DNA from: Litsea cubeba | Taxonomy: Eukaryota > Streptophyta > Magnoliopsida > Laurales > Lauraceae | Length of the DNA stretch: 64,000 nucleotides | Assembly (NCBI GenBank): GCA_012931725.1 | Contig: CM022947.1 | Coordinates: 25,806,772 to 25,870,771 of the forward strand | Direction of reading: 5' to 3' | Shown: one piece after another, positions 1 through 8,596 of the stretch | Position numbering within the stretch: the first letter of the stretch is position 1 | Layout of the letters: each line of letters opens with the position of its first letter | Notes under the pieces: generated by a model | Told to the model about the DNA's origin: nothing | What the model saw: the letters and a program-made list of their open reading frames with translations, nothing else | Databases searched by the model: none | Position numbers and translations under genes: made by a program

Positions 1-2
1 AG

Positions 3-2510
3 CAAACGAGGGTTATGTTCAAGTCAAAGGAGCATCATTCCAAGAAACCTCTTGAGCTAGTGCACACTGATCTCTGTGGACCGATGCGAACTCAAAGCAC
101 CAATGGAGATAAGTATTTCATGTTATGCATTGATGATTATACTCGTATGACATGGGTATTGTTTCTTAAGCATAAGCATCAAGCACTTGATCGTTTTAAA
201 GTGTTTAAAGCACAGGTTGAAAATCAATTGGAAAAACGTATCAAGATCTTAAGGTCTGATCGTGGAGGCGAGTTCACATCTGAAGAGTTCACTAAATATT
301 GTGAACATCATGGCATTCAAAGACAGTACTCAGCCCCTAGAACTCCACAGCAAAATGGAGTTGTGGAACGGAAGAATCGCACCGTACAAGAGATGGCTCG
401 TACGATGCTAAGTGAAAGCAAGATGGCTGACAAGTATTGGAAAGAGGCAATTCATACGGCTGTATACATTCAAAATCGATGCTTGATCAGGCCACATGAA
501 GTCAAAACTCCCTCTGAGCTATGGTTTGGAAGAAAAGCTACAGTCAAGCACTTCAAAGTCTTCGGTAGCAAGTGTTACATCAAGCGGCTCGAACAAAATC
601 TGGGCAAATTTGAAGAAAGAGCTGACGAAGGTATATTTCTGGGTTACTCCTCTACTAGCAAGGCATATAGGTGTCTTAACAAAAGAACCAGAAAAATCAT
701 AGAAAGTGCTGATGTGAGAATAGATGAGAATATTGAACCAAAGAATGCAACTCATAATGACAGTCCAGTTTATGAGGACTCGAGTGAGATTGATGATGAG
801 ATGGCTGCATCTAATGATTCTGAGAAATCAAAGGATGACTCTGAAGATACTTCACCTAAGAAGCACAGCACTTGGGTAGAGCAACACCCTAAGGATCAAA
901 TCATTGGAGATCCTAAGGCAGGCGTTCAAACTAGACAAAGTGTAGTTAGCAATTACTCACTTATGTCCACCATTGAACCCAAGACTGTGGCTGAAGCCAG
1001 TCTCGATGAAAGTTGGTTGAAAGCTATGCATGAGGAGTTGGAGCAAATTGAGAAGAACTCCACATGGGAACTTGTTCCTAGACCTACTGATAAGAATGTT
1101 ATTGGTACTAAATGGGTCTTTCGGAATAAGCTGAATGAAGATGGTCAAGTCATTAGAAACAAAGCAAGGTTGGTTTGTAAAGGCTATGCTCAAGTTGAAG
1201 GCATAGATTTTGAAGAGACCTTTGCACCTGTGGCTCGTCTGGAAGCTATTCGTATGTTTCTTGCATTGGCAGCATACAAAACCTTCAAGGTATTTCAGAT
1301 GGACGTAAAGTCAGCTTTCTTGAATGGTTTACTTGAAGAAGAGGTCTACATTGAGCAACCTGATGGTTTTCTCATCAGCAAAAATTCAGATCTAGTGTGC
1401 AAGTTGAAAAAGGCTCTTTATGGACTGAAACAAGCGCCAAGGGCATGGTATGCAAGGCTGGATCTCTATCTCCGCAAGATCGGTTTTGGAAAAGGAATGG
1501 TTGATAGCAATCTGTATGTCAAAACTGAGATAAGCAAACAGCTGGTTGTCATTGTTTATGTTGATGACATAATCTTTGGTGGCAATGATGAGGAGATGTG
1601 CAGGAATTTTGCTGAAGAGATGAAGAAAGAATTTGAGATGTCGATGCTTGGAGAACTAAAGTTCTTTCTTGGTTTACAAGTTCAGCAGCTGAAACATGGT
1701 ATCTTCATATCACAAATGAAGTACATTAAGGAAATGCTAAAACGGTTCAGTATGGAAGACAGCAAGCCAGTGAGCACACCAATGTCAACGAACACAAAGC
1801 TTAGCAAAGATGATAAGGCCTCGTCCGTTGATCATACCACCTATCGCTCTATGATAGGAAGCTTGCTCTACTTGACTGCAACAAGACCAGATCTTCTACA
1901 AGCAGTATGTATGGTTGCACGTTTTCAAGCAGCACCAACTGAAACGCACCTTACAGCAGTGAAACGAATCTTTCGATATCTGAAAGGTACTATGGAGCTT
2001 GGTATCTGGTATCCCAAAGGCAAATCCTTCACTCTAGTTGCATATTCTGATGCCGATTGGGCTGGATGCGTAGATGATCGCAAGAGTACTAGCGGCGGCG
2101 CATTTTATCTTGGAGAAAGATTAGTTGCTTGGCATAGTAAGAAGCAAGACTCAGTATCCCTTTCGACAGCGGAAGCGGAATATATTGCAGCGGCAACTTG
2201 TTGTACGCAAGTGTTATGGATGCGGCAAATGCTCTCTGATCTAGGAGTTCCTACAACGGATCCTACGCCGATCCTATGTGACAACACGAGTGCAATTCAT
2301 ATATCTAAGAATCCTATTCAGCACTCTCGAACAAAGCATGTAGCAATTCGTTATCATTTTCTTAAAGATAAAGTTGCTGATGGAGAGGTCAAGTTGGAAT
2401 ATGTTCCAACAACTGAGCAAGTGGCTGATATTTTCACGAAACCTCTGCCAAAGGAAGTCTTCGAGTATCTCCGGAAAAAGTTAGGAGTTACTCACTCTCC
2501 TAAACCGTAG
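3..2510 (+). CDS. copia-A pol (integrase, reverse transcriptase, RNase H), 5' end outside window
   Basis: This is the enzymatic half of a Ty1/copia polyprotein, which copies element RNA into DNA and inserts it in the genome. The frame is already open at base 3 and reads QTRVMFKSK, which resembles the end of the pre-integrase region. Counting from the methionine at base 15, the integrase core has D19, D82 and E118; the last two are 35 residues apart, as in the DD35E family. RT follows, with ARLVCKGY, QMDVKSAFLNG and the YVDD catalytic motif at residues 515-518. RNase H has SDADWAG and STAEAEYIAA and ends near the TAG at 2508. No internal stop is visible over 2.5 kb. Motifs such as WHSKKQ and RKSTSG point to the Sirevirus lineage. 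Gag and protease lie outside the window, so activity cannot be judged. Confidence 0.95.
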   Translation, partial: QTRVMFKSKEHHSKKPLELVHTDLCGPMRTQSTNGDKYFMLCIDDYTRMTWVLFLKHKHQALDRFKVFKAQVENQLEKRIKILRSDRGGEFTSEEFTKYCEHHGIQRQYSAPRTPQQNGVVERKNRTVQEMARTMLSESKMADKYWKEAIHTAVYIQNRCLIRPHEVKTPSELWFGRKATVKHFKVFGSKCYIKRLEQNLGKFEERADEGIFLGYSSTSKAYRCLNKRTRKIIESADVRIDENIEPKNATHNDSPVYEDSSEIDDEMAASNDSEKSKDDSEDTSPKKHSTWVEQHPKDQIIGDPKAGVQTRQSVVSNYSLMSTIEPKTVAEASLDESWLKAMHEELEQIEKNSTWELVPRPTDKNVIGTKWVFRNKLNEDGQVIRNKARLVCKGYAQVEGIDFEETFAPVARLEAIRMFLALAAYKTFKVFQMDVKSAFLNGLLEEEVYIEQPDGFLISKNSDLVCKLKKALYGLKQAPRAWYARLDLYLRKIGFGKGMVDSNLYVKTEISKQLVVIVYVDDIIFGGNDEEMCRNFAEEMKKEFEMSMLGELKFFLGLQVQQLKHGIFISQMKYIKEMLKRFSMEDSKPVSTPMSTNTKLSKDDKASSVDHTTYRSMIGSLLYLTATRPDLLQAVCMVARFQAAPTETHLTAVKRIFRYLKGTMELGIWYPKGKSFTLVAYSDADWAGCVDDRKSTSGGAFYLGERLVAWHSKKQDSVSLSTAEAEYIAAATCCTQVLWMRQMLSDLGVPTTDPTPILCDNTSAIHISKNPIQHSRTKHVAIRYHFLKDKVADGEVKLEYVPTTEQVADIFTKPLPKEVFEYLRKKLGVTHSPKP

Positions 2511-2756
2511 GAGTTGTGCTTGAAAGGGGGAGCAATGCATTCATTGAATATCCTATTCGCTCCTCGGTTTGGTCCCTTTGGACTTGTTGTCAAAGGGGGA
2601 GAGATGTTATGCTATGATAGCAAGGAGAGATGTTAGGCTATGAAAGCTAGGGGGAGATTGTTGAAAATGCATGGTTGATATTTCCGAATTTCAGAATTGG
2701 TTCCAAGTGAGTGTTGAAGTTCCAATAGTGTTGCCAACAATTCCAAAGGGGGAGAT
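2511..2756 (+). other. copia-A 3' untranslated region with four polypurine tracts
   Basis: Between the pol stop and the 3' LTR there are four AAAGGGGGAG-like or TAGGGGGAG runs, near 2525, 2596, 2651 and 2747. The last one abuts the LTR and is the one expected to prime plus-strand DNA. Several extra polypurine tracts in this position are a described trait of Sireviruses. Confidence 0.8.
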
Positions 2757-3901
2757 TGTTGGAATTTGAGATGACTTTAGAGTCTTTTGATGAATTAAAG
2801 TAATTAGTATCTCAAGTATGGTTTTGAGTTGGAATTCTTGTCAACACATTGTCACAAACATGATGTTAATAAGCTGGTATTGATAGAGCTGAAGAGAAGA
2901 ATCAGAATTGAAACTGTCAGGAATTCAGATTTCCTGAAACAGAGTGGCCGGTCGACCGGGCTCTTCATGCGGTCGACCGAGCAAGAAGAAACCTGCAGAA
3001 AACAGATTCAGGTAGCTCCCAGTTATTTTCGTGACACAGTGTGTCTTCGGTCGACCGAGACCCCAGGATGTCGACCGAGCTCGAAAGTTGTCTATTTCCA
3101 GACAGTGTCTTCGGTCGACCGAGCAAGCAAGGATGTCGACCGAGCACGGGAACCAGAGTTGCGCAGAATTAGAAGTTTTGCACGAAAATTCAGCATTCTT
3201 TTCTATTTCGTTTGGGACTCTTTCTAAACGAATTGTAGCCTGTCTTGAACACAATTAAGGGTTACTATAACCTATATAAAGGCATGTTTGGTTCGTTCTT
3301 AAACACACCAAGAAAAGACACCAGAAAGAGAAGAATAGAGAAGAGTTTTAGAGAGTTCTTGAGAGAAAGAAGAAGCTGCTGGTGTGTGTTGCTGTGTGCT
3401 GATGTGGTGACGTTTTCTACAGCAATTGTGGACGAGATTATGCTCTAGAAGATGGTGATTCGTCCATGAGTTAAGTGTCTCTCTGTTTATGCTTTAATTT
3501 CAATTTGTAAGGGATTGAGAGAGAGAGAATTGTAGAGGGGAAGGGCTGTAGACAGAATTTATCTTCTATTCTGTTTTTACATCAAGTTGGTGCTTGATGT
3601 CTGGGGTTTGGTGATCCTATCTGTTGGTGCAGATAAATTGTAAAGGGAGTCGGTGCTTCCTAGATAGTTGGTGCTATCTGAAACTAAGGGTTGGTGCACT
3701 TTGTCGTTGGTGCGACTAAATAAGATTCAGATCTGTCCCGGATTGGTGTTCGGACAGTCTTTGAACCGTGGACGTAGCCTTTCGGTGAACCACGTTAAAT
3801 CTGGTGTCATTGTGTGGTTTGACTTGTTTTGTTGTTGAATTGGACCTGTTTTTAGAAATCACTGATTCACCCCCCCCTCTCAGTGATCGCGGTATCCAAC
3901 A
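2757..3901 (+). repeat. copia-A 3' LTR (1145 bp)
   Basis: Starts TGTTGGAATTTGAG directly after the polypurine tract and ends GGTATCCAACA, giving matching TGTTGG/CCAACA ends. A TATA box (TATATAAA) lies at 3272-3279 and marks the U3/R side. Upstream of it is a cluster of GTCGAC-centred palindromes. A purine-rich leader with GAGAGA runs follows the TATA box. The 5' partner LTR is outside the window, so the age cannot be estimated. Confidence 0.9.
2944..3146. repeat. cluster of GGTCGACC-type palindromes in copia-A U3
   Basis: Six GTCGACCG motifs occur within about 200 bp, most of them inside longer palindromes such as CGGTCGACCG. They alternate in two contexts, CTTCGGTCGACCGAG and ATGTCGACCGAG. 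The cluster ends about 125 bp before the TATA box. The placement suggests a regulatory or structural DNA role; this is inference. Confidence 0.75.
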
Positions 3902-4420
3902 AAATGTTCGTCTCCAACGAACTAAAATAATTTGTGCCACCGCAAATGAAATTGGCGCCTTATTTTAGTGACAAAATGTTTTCGTCTTCCATAACTTACC
4001 CTTATTAGTGACAAATTACGTTCGTCGCAAAAACAAATTATATTTTGTGACAAAAATGTTCGTCTCCAATGAGCTAAAATAATTCCCGTCAACACAAATT
4101 GGCGCCTTATTTTGGTGACGAAATATGTTCGGCTTCCATAACTTATCTTATTGGTGACGAATTACGTTCGTCGCAAAAAATATATATATTTTGTGACAAA
4201 AATGTTCGTCTCCATAGAGCTAAAATAATTGGCGCCAACACAAATGAAGTTTTCGTCTCCTATATCTTTGCAGACGAAATTTCGTTTTCGTCTCCTATAC
4301 TTTTGAAAAAAATTAAAACAAACGACAAAATTTATATTTCATCCTCTTTGGTTGTTCTTTTAAGACAAAAAAAAATTTCATCATCAAATTTCGTCACAAC
4401 AACCTGGATTTCTTGTAGTG
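3902..4420. mobile_element. CACTA-type DNA transposon end with ~147 bp subterminal repeats
   Basis: The right end reads TTTCTTGTAGTG at 4409-4420, the complement of CACTACAAGAAA, a common terminus of plant CACTA transposons. Inside it are about 2.4 tandem copies of a ~147 bp unit starting near 3902, 4052 and 4198, each opening AAAATGTTCGTCTCC and containing many GACGAA/TTCGTC words. Subterminal repeats of this kind are expected to bind CACTA transposase. The left part is missing because copia-A inserted into it. After the end, the sequence resumes inside an LTR with ATC, a possible 3 bp target duplication. I see no transposase frame, so it is a non-autonomous or truncated copy. Confidence 0.72.
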
Positions 4421-4825
4421 ATCGTTCTGAAGGCTGCTCTATAAGGTCATTGTTGCTTCTGCTTTCTGAAGGAAAAGATAGTTCATCTTGACCAGCAAGG
4501 TGCGAGGAGATCAAGTAAGGAGAACGGGGCACGGTGGATGTCGTGTCAGTGAATTCTTTGCAAGAATAACTACAGTCCGTAGGTCGAGGTACAAACTGAG
4601 GTAAAGGAGCTTGTGAGTATATCTTGTAATTGTTCGTGAGCTCTTGATTTTTGGTTCGTGGTTTTTCTCCCTGGATAGGATTTCCACATAAAATTTGTGT
4701 ATGCCTTTTTGTGGTGATTGATTGGTAGATAACTAGTTCTATATTGTCTGATTATTTATTTCCACTGCATTGATTGGTTAAATTAAAACTAGTAATCCAT
4801 TCTGGTGGCCCCTAAAAAATCTTCA
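4421..4825 (+). repeat. 5' LTR remnant of the pol-less Sirevirus
   Basis: Aligns base for base in length with 6594-6998 of the 3' LTR and ends in the same CTTCA. The upstream part of this LTR is absent because the CACTA end joins at 4420/4421. Confidence 0.9.
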
Positions 4826-4827
4826 AT

Positions 4828-4846
4828 TAGTATCAGAGCGGGTTGC
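4828..4846 (+). other. primer-binding site, initiator-Met tRNA type
   Basis: TAGTATCAGAGCGGGTT starts two bases after the 5' LTR and resembles the plant copia primer site TGGTATCAGAGC, with one or two changes. It would prime minus-strand synthesis. Confidence 0.75.
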
Positions 4847-4880
4847 ACTATTTTATTGTGTTGATCCACATATTGGCAGA

Positions 4881-5701
4881 ATGGAAATCTACTGCGAAAG
4901 CACTTCTACCAAAATCCCTAAATCTGTTGGGAAAAAGAAATCTTCTAAAGGGATCAAGAAAGAGGCTTTTAATATGAAAAGATCTGAATCTGAGAAGCCT
5001 GACGCTAGGAAGGAGAAATTCATCGCATTCATGGCAACTTCTGGTTCTGTTACTCCACAAGTTTCTTCTGATGATGGGATTGATCATGATGATAGTGAGT
5101 CAGAGACAGAACATGATTGGCAAGCTGAATATCAAATATTGTTTGCAAAGTCCATGAAGATGCTCAAGATGAATGAAAAAGTGGTACAAGCTGGAAAGAA
5201 TCTAAAGAGCAGAATATTTCATTAAAACCTGAATTGTCAGAAACTCTTACAAAGGTGAGTCACTTAGAGGCAGAAAATAACAAACTGGCAGATAAATTGA
5301 CAGCTGAAGCCCAAAAGTGTGCTTTGATTGATCATGACATGAAGACTTTGAAAGCAGAGAATTCTAATTTGAATGGAAGACTACAGATGATTATATTTGA
5401 GTTAGATACTGCGAAAGCTTCATTAAACATGATGAATACTAGGTCTAAAAAATTAGATGACATCCTGTGCAGTCAAAAGGAAAACACTGACAAGCATGGC
5501 ATTGGCTATGCAAACAGAGCATGTACTTCAAATGCCAAAGGTAAAAATTATTTTGTTAAAAATTCAGTTGTTACTAATCATTTTGTTTGTGTTACAAAGA
5601 AAGTTCCAATGAAGCAGAATGTGTCACATCCTAAACGGATCACCACTTATCATCATTGTGGAATTAAAGGACACATTCGACCACATTGCAACAAGCTCTA
5701 A
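4881..5701 (+). pseudogene. Sirevirus gag, C-terminal part, frameshifted
   Basis: Gag packages the element RNA. The first segment (4881-5225) is lysine-rich and then acidic; the second (from about 5195 to 5701) is a helical, coiled-coil-like stretch followed by a degenerate zinc knuckle. Reading passes from one frame to another near 5195: a single base is missing there, since the second frame is open upstream of 5234 and continues the same type of sequence. The knuckle reads YHHCGIKGHIRPHC; the first cysteine is replaced by tyrosine, so zinc binding should be lost. The N-terminal part of a normal gag is not present. Assignment rests on the coiled-coil plus knuckle arrangement and on the Sirevirus-type polypurine tracts downstream. 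Confidence 0.75.
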
Positions 5702-6159
5702 GTTTACTGAATCAAATGCAATGGAAAACGCAGAAGAATGAGCTGAAAAAGAAGAATACCAAAGCTGTCTGGGTCAAGAAAGAAGACCTACCTTCTGTAT
5801 TGGTACACACTTTGCTGAGATATTTAAATTTACAAGTGTGTGTGCCTAATCTTCATCACCCCTGATCTGCAAGATCAAGGCCCCACCCGAGTGCTGATCG
5901 AAGATCTTATTGAGGAGGAGTCACAATTGAGGGGGAGCTGTAGAATCCAGATTGACAGAAGCTACTTGAAGATAATTGTTTGTCAATTATGGCAAAAAAG
6001 GGGGAGAATAATGAAGATAGGGGGAGAAAACAAGAGAAAAGATCTATTGATGCTGATTTTTTTTTTGTTAAAATTTTAATGTATTTTGGGTTTTACTCAT
6101 GGGTAGATCGTTTGTATTGTCATAGGGAGTTTTGTCCATGAATTGCCAAAGGGGGAGAT
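5702..6159 (+). other. deletion junction and polypurine-tract array
   Basis: Starts with lysine-rich gag-end sequence, passes the presumed deletion point near 5815-5840, and then holds GGGGGAG runs near 5931, 6000, 6020 and 6151. The last abuts the 3' LTR. A short open frame here (5840-6079) is interrupted by these tracts and is not called as a gene. Confidence 0.7.
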
Positions 6160-6998
6160 TGTTAGTATTTTTTGTTAGCTAATTCATGGGTTGGACAAAA
6201 CTCTGGGTCCATAGAGTTGTATTTTCTACTTTATTTTAGATTGGACTGTGGTTGTGTCGCCGGAAGAGCTAAAGGGAAGATCAGAAGAAAAAGAGAAGAC
6301 CGGGTGAACATTGCCAGGCCCGATCGATCGGTGCCTCAGTCCGATCGATCGGACCTGTGCGCAGAATACGGGAAAGTCTCCAGTTTCTACACATATTTGT
6401 TTCCCTTTGAGGCTATGTTTCTCAGTTTGAGTCCTACTTGTGCTATAAGTCTTACGCACGAATTTGGGGTTATAAATAGGGTGTTGCTCTCAAACCTACA
6501 GGGTGTGTGTGCATATTGAAGATTAGATACACCACCTCTTATTAATCTGAGTAAGAGATATCATGAGAGATTATTCTCTAGAGCAATTGAGAGATCGTTA
6601 TGAAGGCTGCTCTAGAAGATCATTGTTGCTTCTGCTTTCTGAAGGAGAAGATAGTTCATCTTGACTAGCAAGGTGCGAGGAGATTAAGTAAGGAGAACAG
6701 GGCACGGTGGATGTCGTGTCAATGGATTCTTTGCAAGAATAACTATAGTCCTTAGGTCGAGGTACAAACTGAGGTAAAGGAGCTTGTGAGTATATCTTGT
6801 AACTATTCGTGAACTCTTGATTTCTGATTCGTAGTTTTTCTCCCTGGATAGGGTTTCCATGTAAAATTTATGTCTGCCTTCTTGTGATGATTGATTGGTA
6901 GATAACTAGTTTTATATTATCTGATTATTTGTTTTCGCTGCATTAATTGATTAAATTAGAACTAGTGATCCATTCTGGTGGCCCTTAAAAAATCTTCA
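6160..6998 (+). repeat. 3' LTR of the pol-less Sirevirus (839 bp)
   Basis: Begins TGTTAGTATT after the polypurine tract and ends ATCTTCA. A TATA-like TATAAATAG lies at about 6471-6479. About 130-150 bp upstream of it are two CCGATCGATCGG palindromes (near 6320 and 6340), the same arrangement as the GTCGAC cluster in copia-A but with another core. The following 5 bp are tattt; the matching left duplication lies outside the window. Confidence 0.9.
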
Positions 6999-7080
6999 TA
7001 TTTACAAAGTCCTCTAAACTTTATATTTCAAAACATGTAGAGAACAATCAAAGATTTAAAAAGCAACTCCATGTACATCT

Positions 7081-7452
7081 TTAAAACACCATCTTTTTCA
7101 GACAGCATTTATTATAGTCATCGGAACATGAGGAAACTATCACTTTAGCACGTGAAGATGCCCTTTCCACAGACAACAGCTGCTCGGACAACCACAATCG
7201 TTGCTGCATGTACTCCACTGTTCCCTCCATGTACTTAGTGGGATAGATTAGTATTAATGATTCTAGAACAACTGCTTTCTCCAGTAAGAACTACATCCAC
7301 CACATTTCATACTCTATGCCCATAAAATACTCTATTATGACTGTTTTGAGATAACAGAACTTAAAATCGGCAAGCTGGTTCTTCATCATCTCATATTCTT
7401 CATCCTCCTTATATAGAGGAACATCTTCATCTTCATCTTGATTGTCTAAATG
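7081..7452 (-). pseudogene. FBD-domain exon of the F-box gene
   Basis: Translation gives an acidic lead (DNQDEDEDVPLY) and then the FBD pattern: CYLKTVIIEYFMGIEYEM, FLLEKAVVLESLIL and SEQLLSVERASSRAKVIV, ending at a TAA (7081-7083). The FBD domain is found at the C-terminus of many plant F-box/LRR proteins. A TAG at 7291-7293 interrupts the domain. An AG acceptor (AATCAG, complement of 7453-7458) gives the phase needed. This exon is too broken to appear as a single long frame. Confidence 0.85.
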
Positions 7453-7458
7453 CTGATT

Positions 7459-8264
7459 ATTTCCACCACAAAAGATAATTAAGATGAGTACACTTGCAAG
7501 GGATTCATCTGATCAATGGGATAGATCCAATGTGGGTCGAGTGTAATTGGGTAAATGGTGTTAGCTCCACATCTCAGGGTATGTTTTCTGCAATGAGAGG
7601 ATTCCAAGCTCCTCAAATTTCTATTTCCACAGAAGAGAGGAATGTTGCATTACTACTATTCCAAAAAAAAAAAATTCATTTTTTTCTTGTCCGCTTTTTT
7701 TTTCATTCTTTGCACAGAGAAAGTGTTGCCCCAATTGGAAAAGTGAGCTGCAGGGAAAATCAGAATAATTTTTCTCCCCATTGCAGAAACCTCTCATTGC
7801 ACTAACATACCCATAAGGTTGAGGAAGCTCTTGGTTAATATATGAACTGTTGTTTGTAACCTATGCTACCAGGATGATTCAGAAATAAAACAGCATTGTA
7901 TGAGTGTCACGTTCAATACTCCATATTTATAAAATCCACGTCCCTTCTGGAGCCTAGTAGCATGTCCTTAATCATACCAATTTCAATATGGAATCCCAGC
8001 TTATAACCATTCAATCTATATAGACTTTTCTGGAACCTTATTTGAAACTCATCAACGCTTTGCAGGGGCTGAGAGAGAGAGAGAGAGAGAGAGAGAGGCT
8101 GTCATCTCCCATCAGGAAATTTTAAGCTATGCTTTATCCATGAGGAGTCCAATAATTGGATGCTCTGCATTCCAATTAATGCTTCCAGCACCATTTTAAT
8201 GGATGGAGCTCAAACAATAAGGGATCCTAAACCAATCAAGAAACAGTAGTAGAGAAAGCGGATG
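7459..8264 (-). other. presumed intron of the F-box pseudogene
   Basis: No coding similarity is seen. The stretch contains poly-A/T runs (7661-7705) and a GA microsatellite at 8070-8098. A 103-residue plus-strand frame at 7494-7805 has no recognisable features. Confidence 0.5.
8070..8098. repeat. GA microsatellite
   Basis: About 14 GA dinucleotides in a row, inside the presumed intron of the F-box pseudogene. Confidence 0.95.
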
Positions 8265-8440
8265 CTAATTAGAGAACTTACATCTATGTAGATTTTTTCC
8301 AAGAGGGGACAGTTCTGAGTAAAACTGATGAAGCATGGTCATGAGTGTTGACACAATAAACAGTTGCTTCAGATTCGAAAATAAAACATATGACCTCTGG
8401 ATTGCTCCATCCTCTGCATGTATATACTTCATAGGAGACA
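8265..8440 (-). pseudogene. middle LRR fragment of the F-box gene
   Basis: One frame reads VLFSNLKQLFIVSTL and a second reads QNCPLLEKIYID, a very typical LRR phrase of F-box/FBD proteins, so a frameshift lies between them near 8330. A GTAAGT donor follows the second phrase near 8278. The fragment lies between exon 1 and the FBD exon as expected. Confidence 0.6.
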
Positions 8441-8596
8441 AGAACGAATTAATAGAGGAGAAAATCACAAATCCATCAATCCTTGTACCCAAAGCACTAG
8501 TAGACATTGTGTAGTTGAAAATTTCATTAGATGAGACAACATCAAGACTAGGATCACTCTGAAAGTGCAGACCAGCTTCTCAAAAAATCTGAAAAG

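Larger units (their letters stand above)
1..3901 (+). mobile_element. Sirevirus-like Ty1/copia retrotransposon (copia-A), 3' part
   Basis: The element runs in from the left edge of the window, so its 5' LTR, gag and protease are not visible. Present are an open integrase-RT-RNase H frame, a 3' untranslated stretch with four GGGGGAG polypurine runs, and a 3' LTR that begins TGTTGG and ends CCAACA. The RNase H and RT motifs and the repeated polypurine tracts fit the Sirevirus (SIRE/Maximus) lineage. It sits inside CACTA-type sequence that starts right after the LTR; the expected right-hand target duplication would be aaatg at 3902-3906. Confidence 0.93.
4421..6998 (+). mobile_element. Sirevirus-type copia derivative lacking pol
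   Basis: A broken 5' LTR, a primer-binding site, a gag fragment, a run of polypurine tracts and a complete 3' LTR are present, but no protease, integrase, RT or RNase H. The missing block appears to be deleted near 5815-5840, where the reading passes from gag/protease-edge sequence to the 3' region. The 5' LTR remnant (405 bp) matches the last 405 bp of the 3' LTR. I count roughly 35-40 differences by eye, mostly transitions, so this is the oldest paired LTR in the window. Its 5' end is cut off by the CACTA insertion. Confidence 0.88.

Noticed and set aside
3245..3448. 67-residue frame in the copia-A LTR after the TATA box
   Set aside because: It lies in the R-U5 leader of an LTR, where chance frames are common.
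4099..4491. 130-residue plus-strand frame
   Set aside because: It crosses the CACTA end and the LTR remnant; it is a chance frame over two joined elements.
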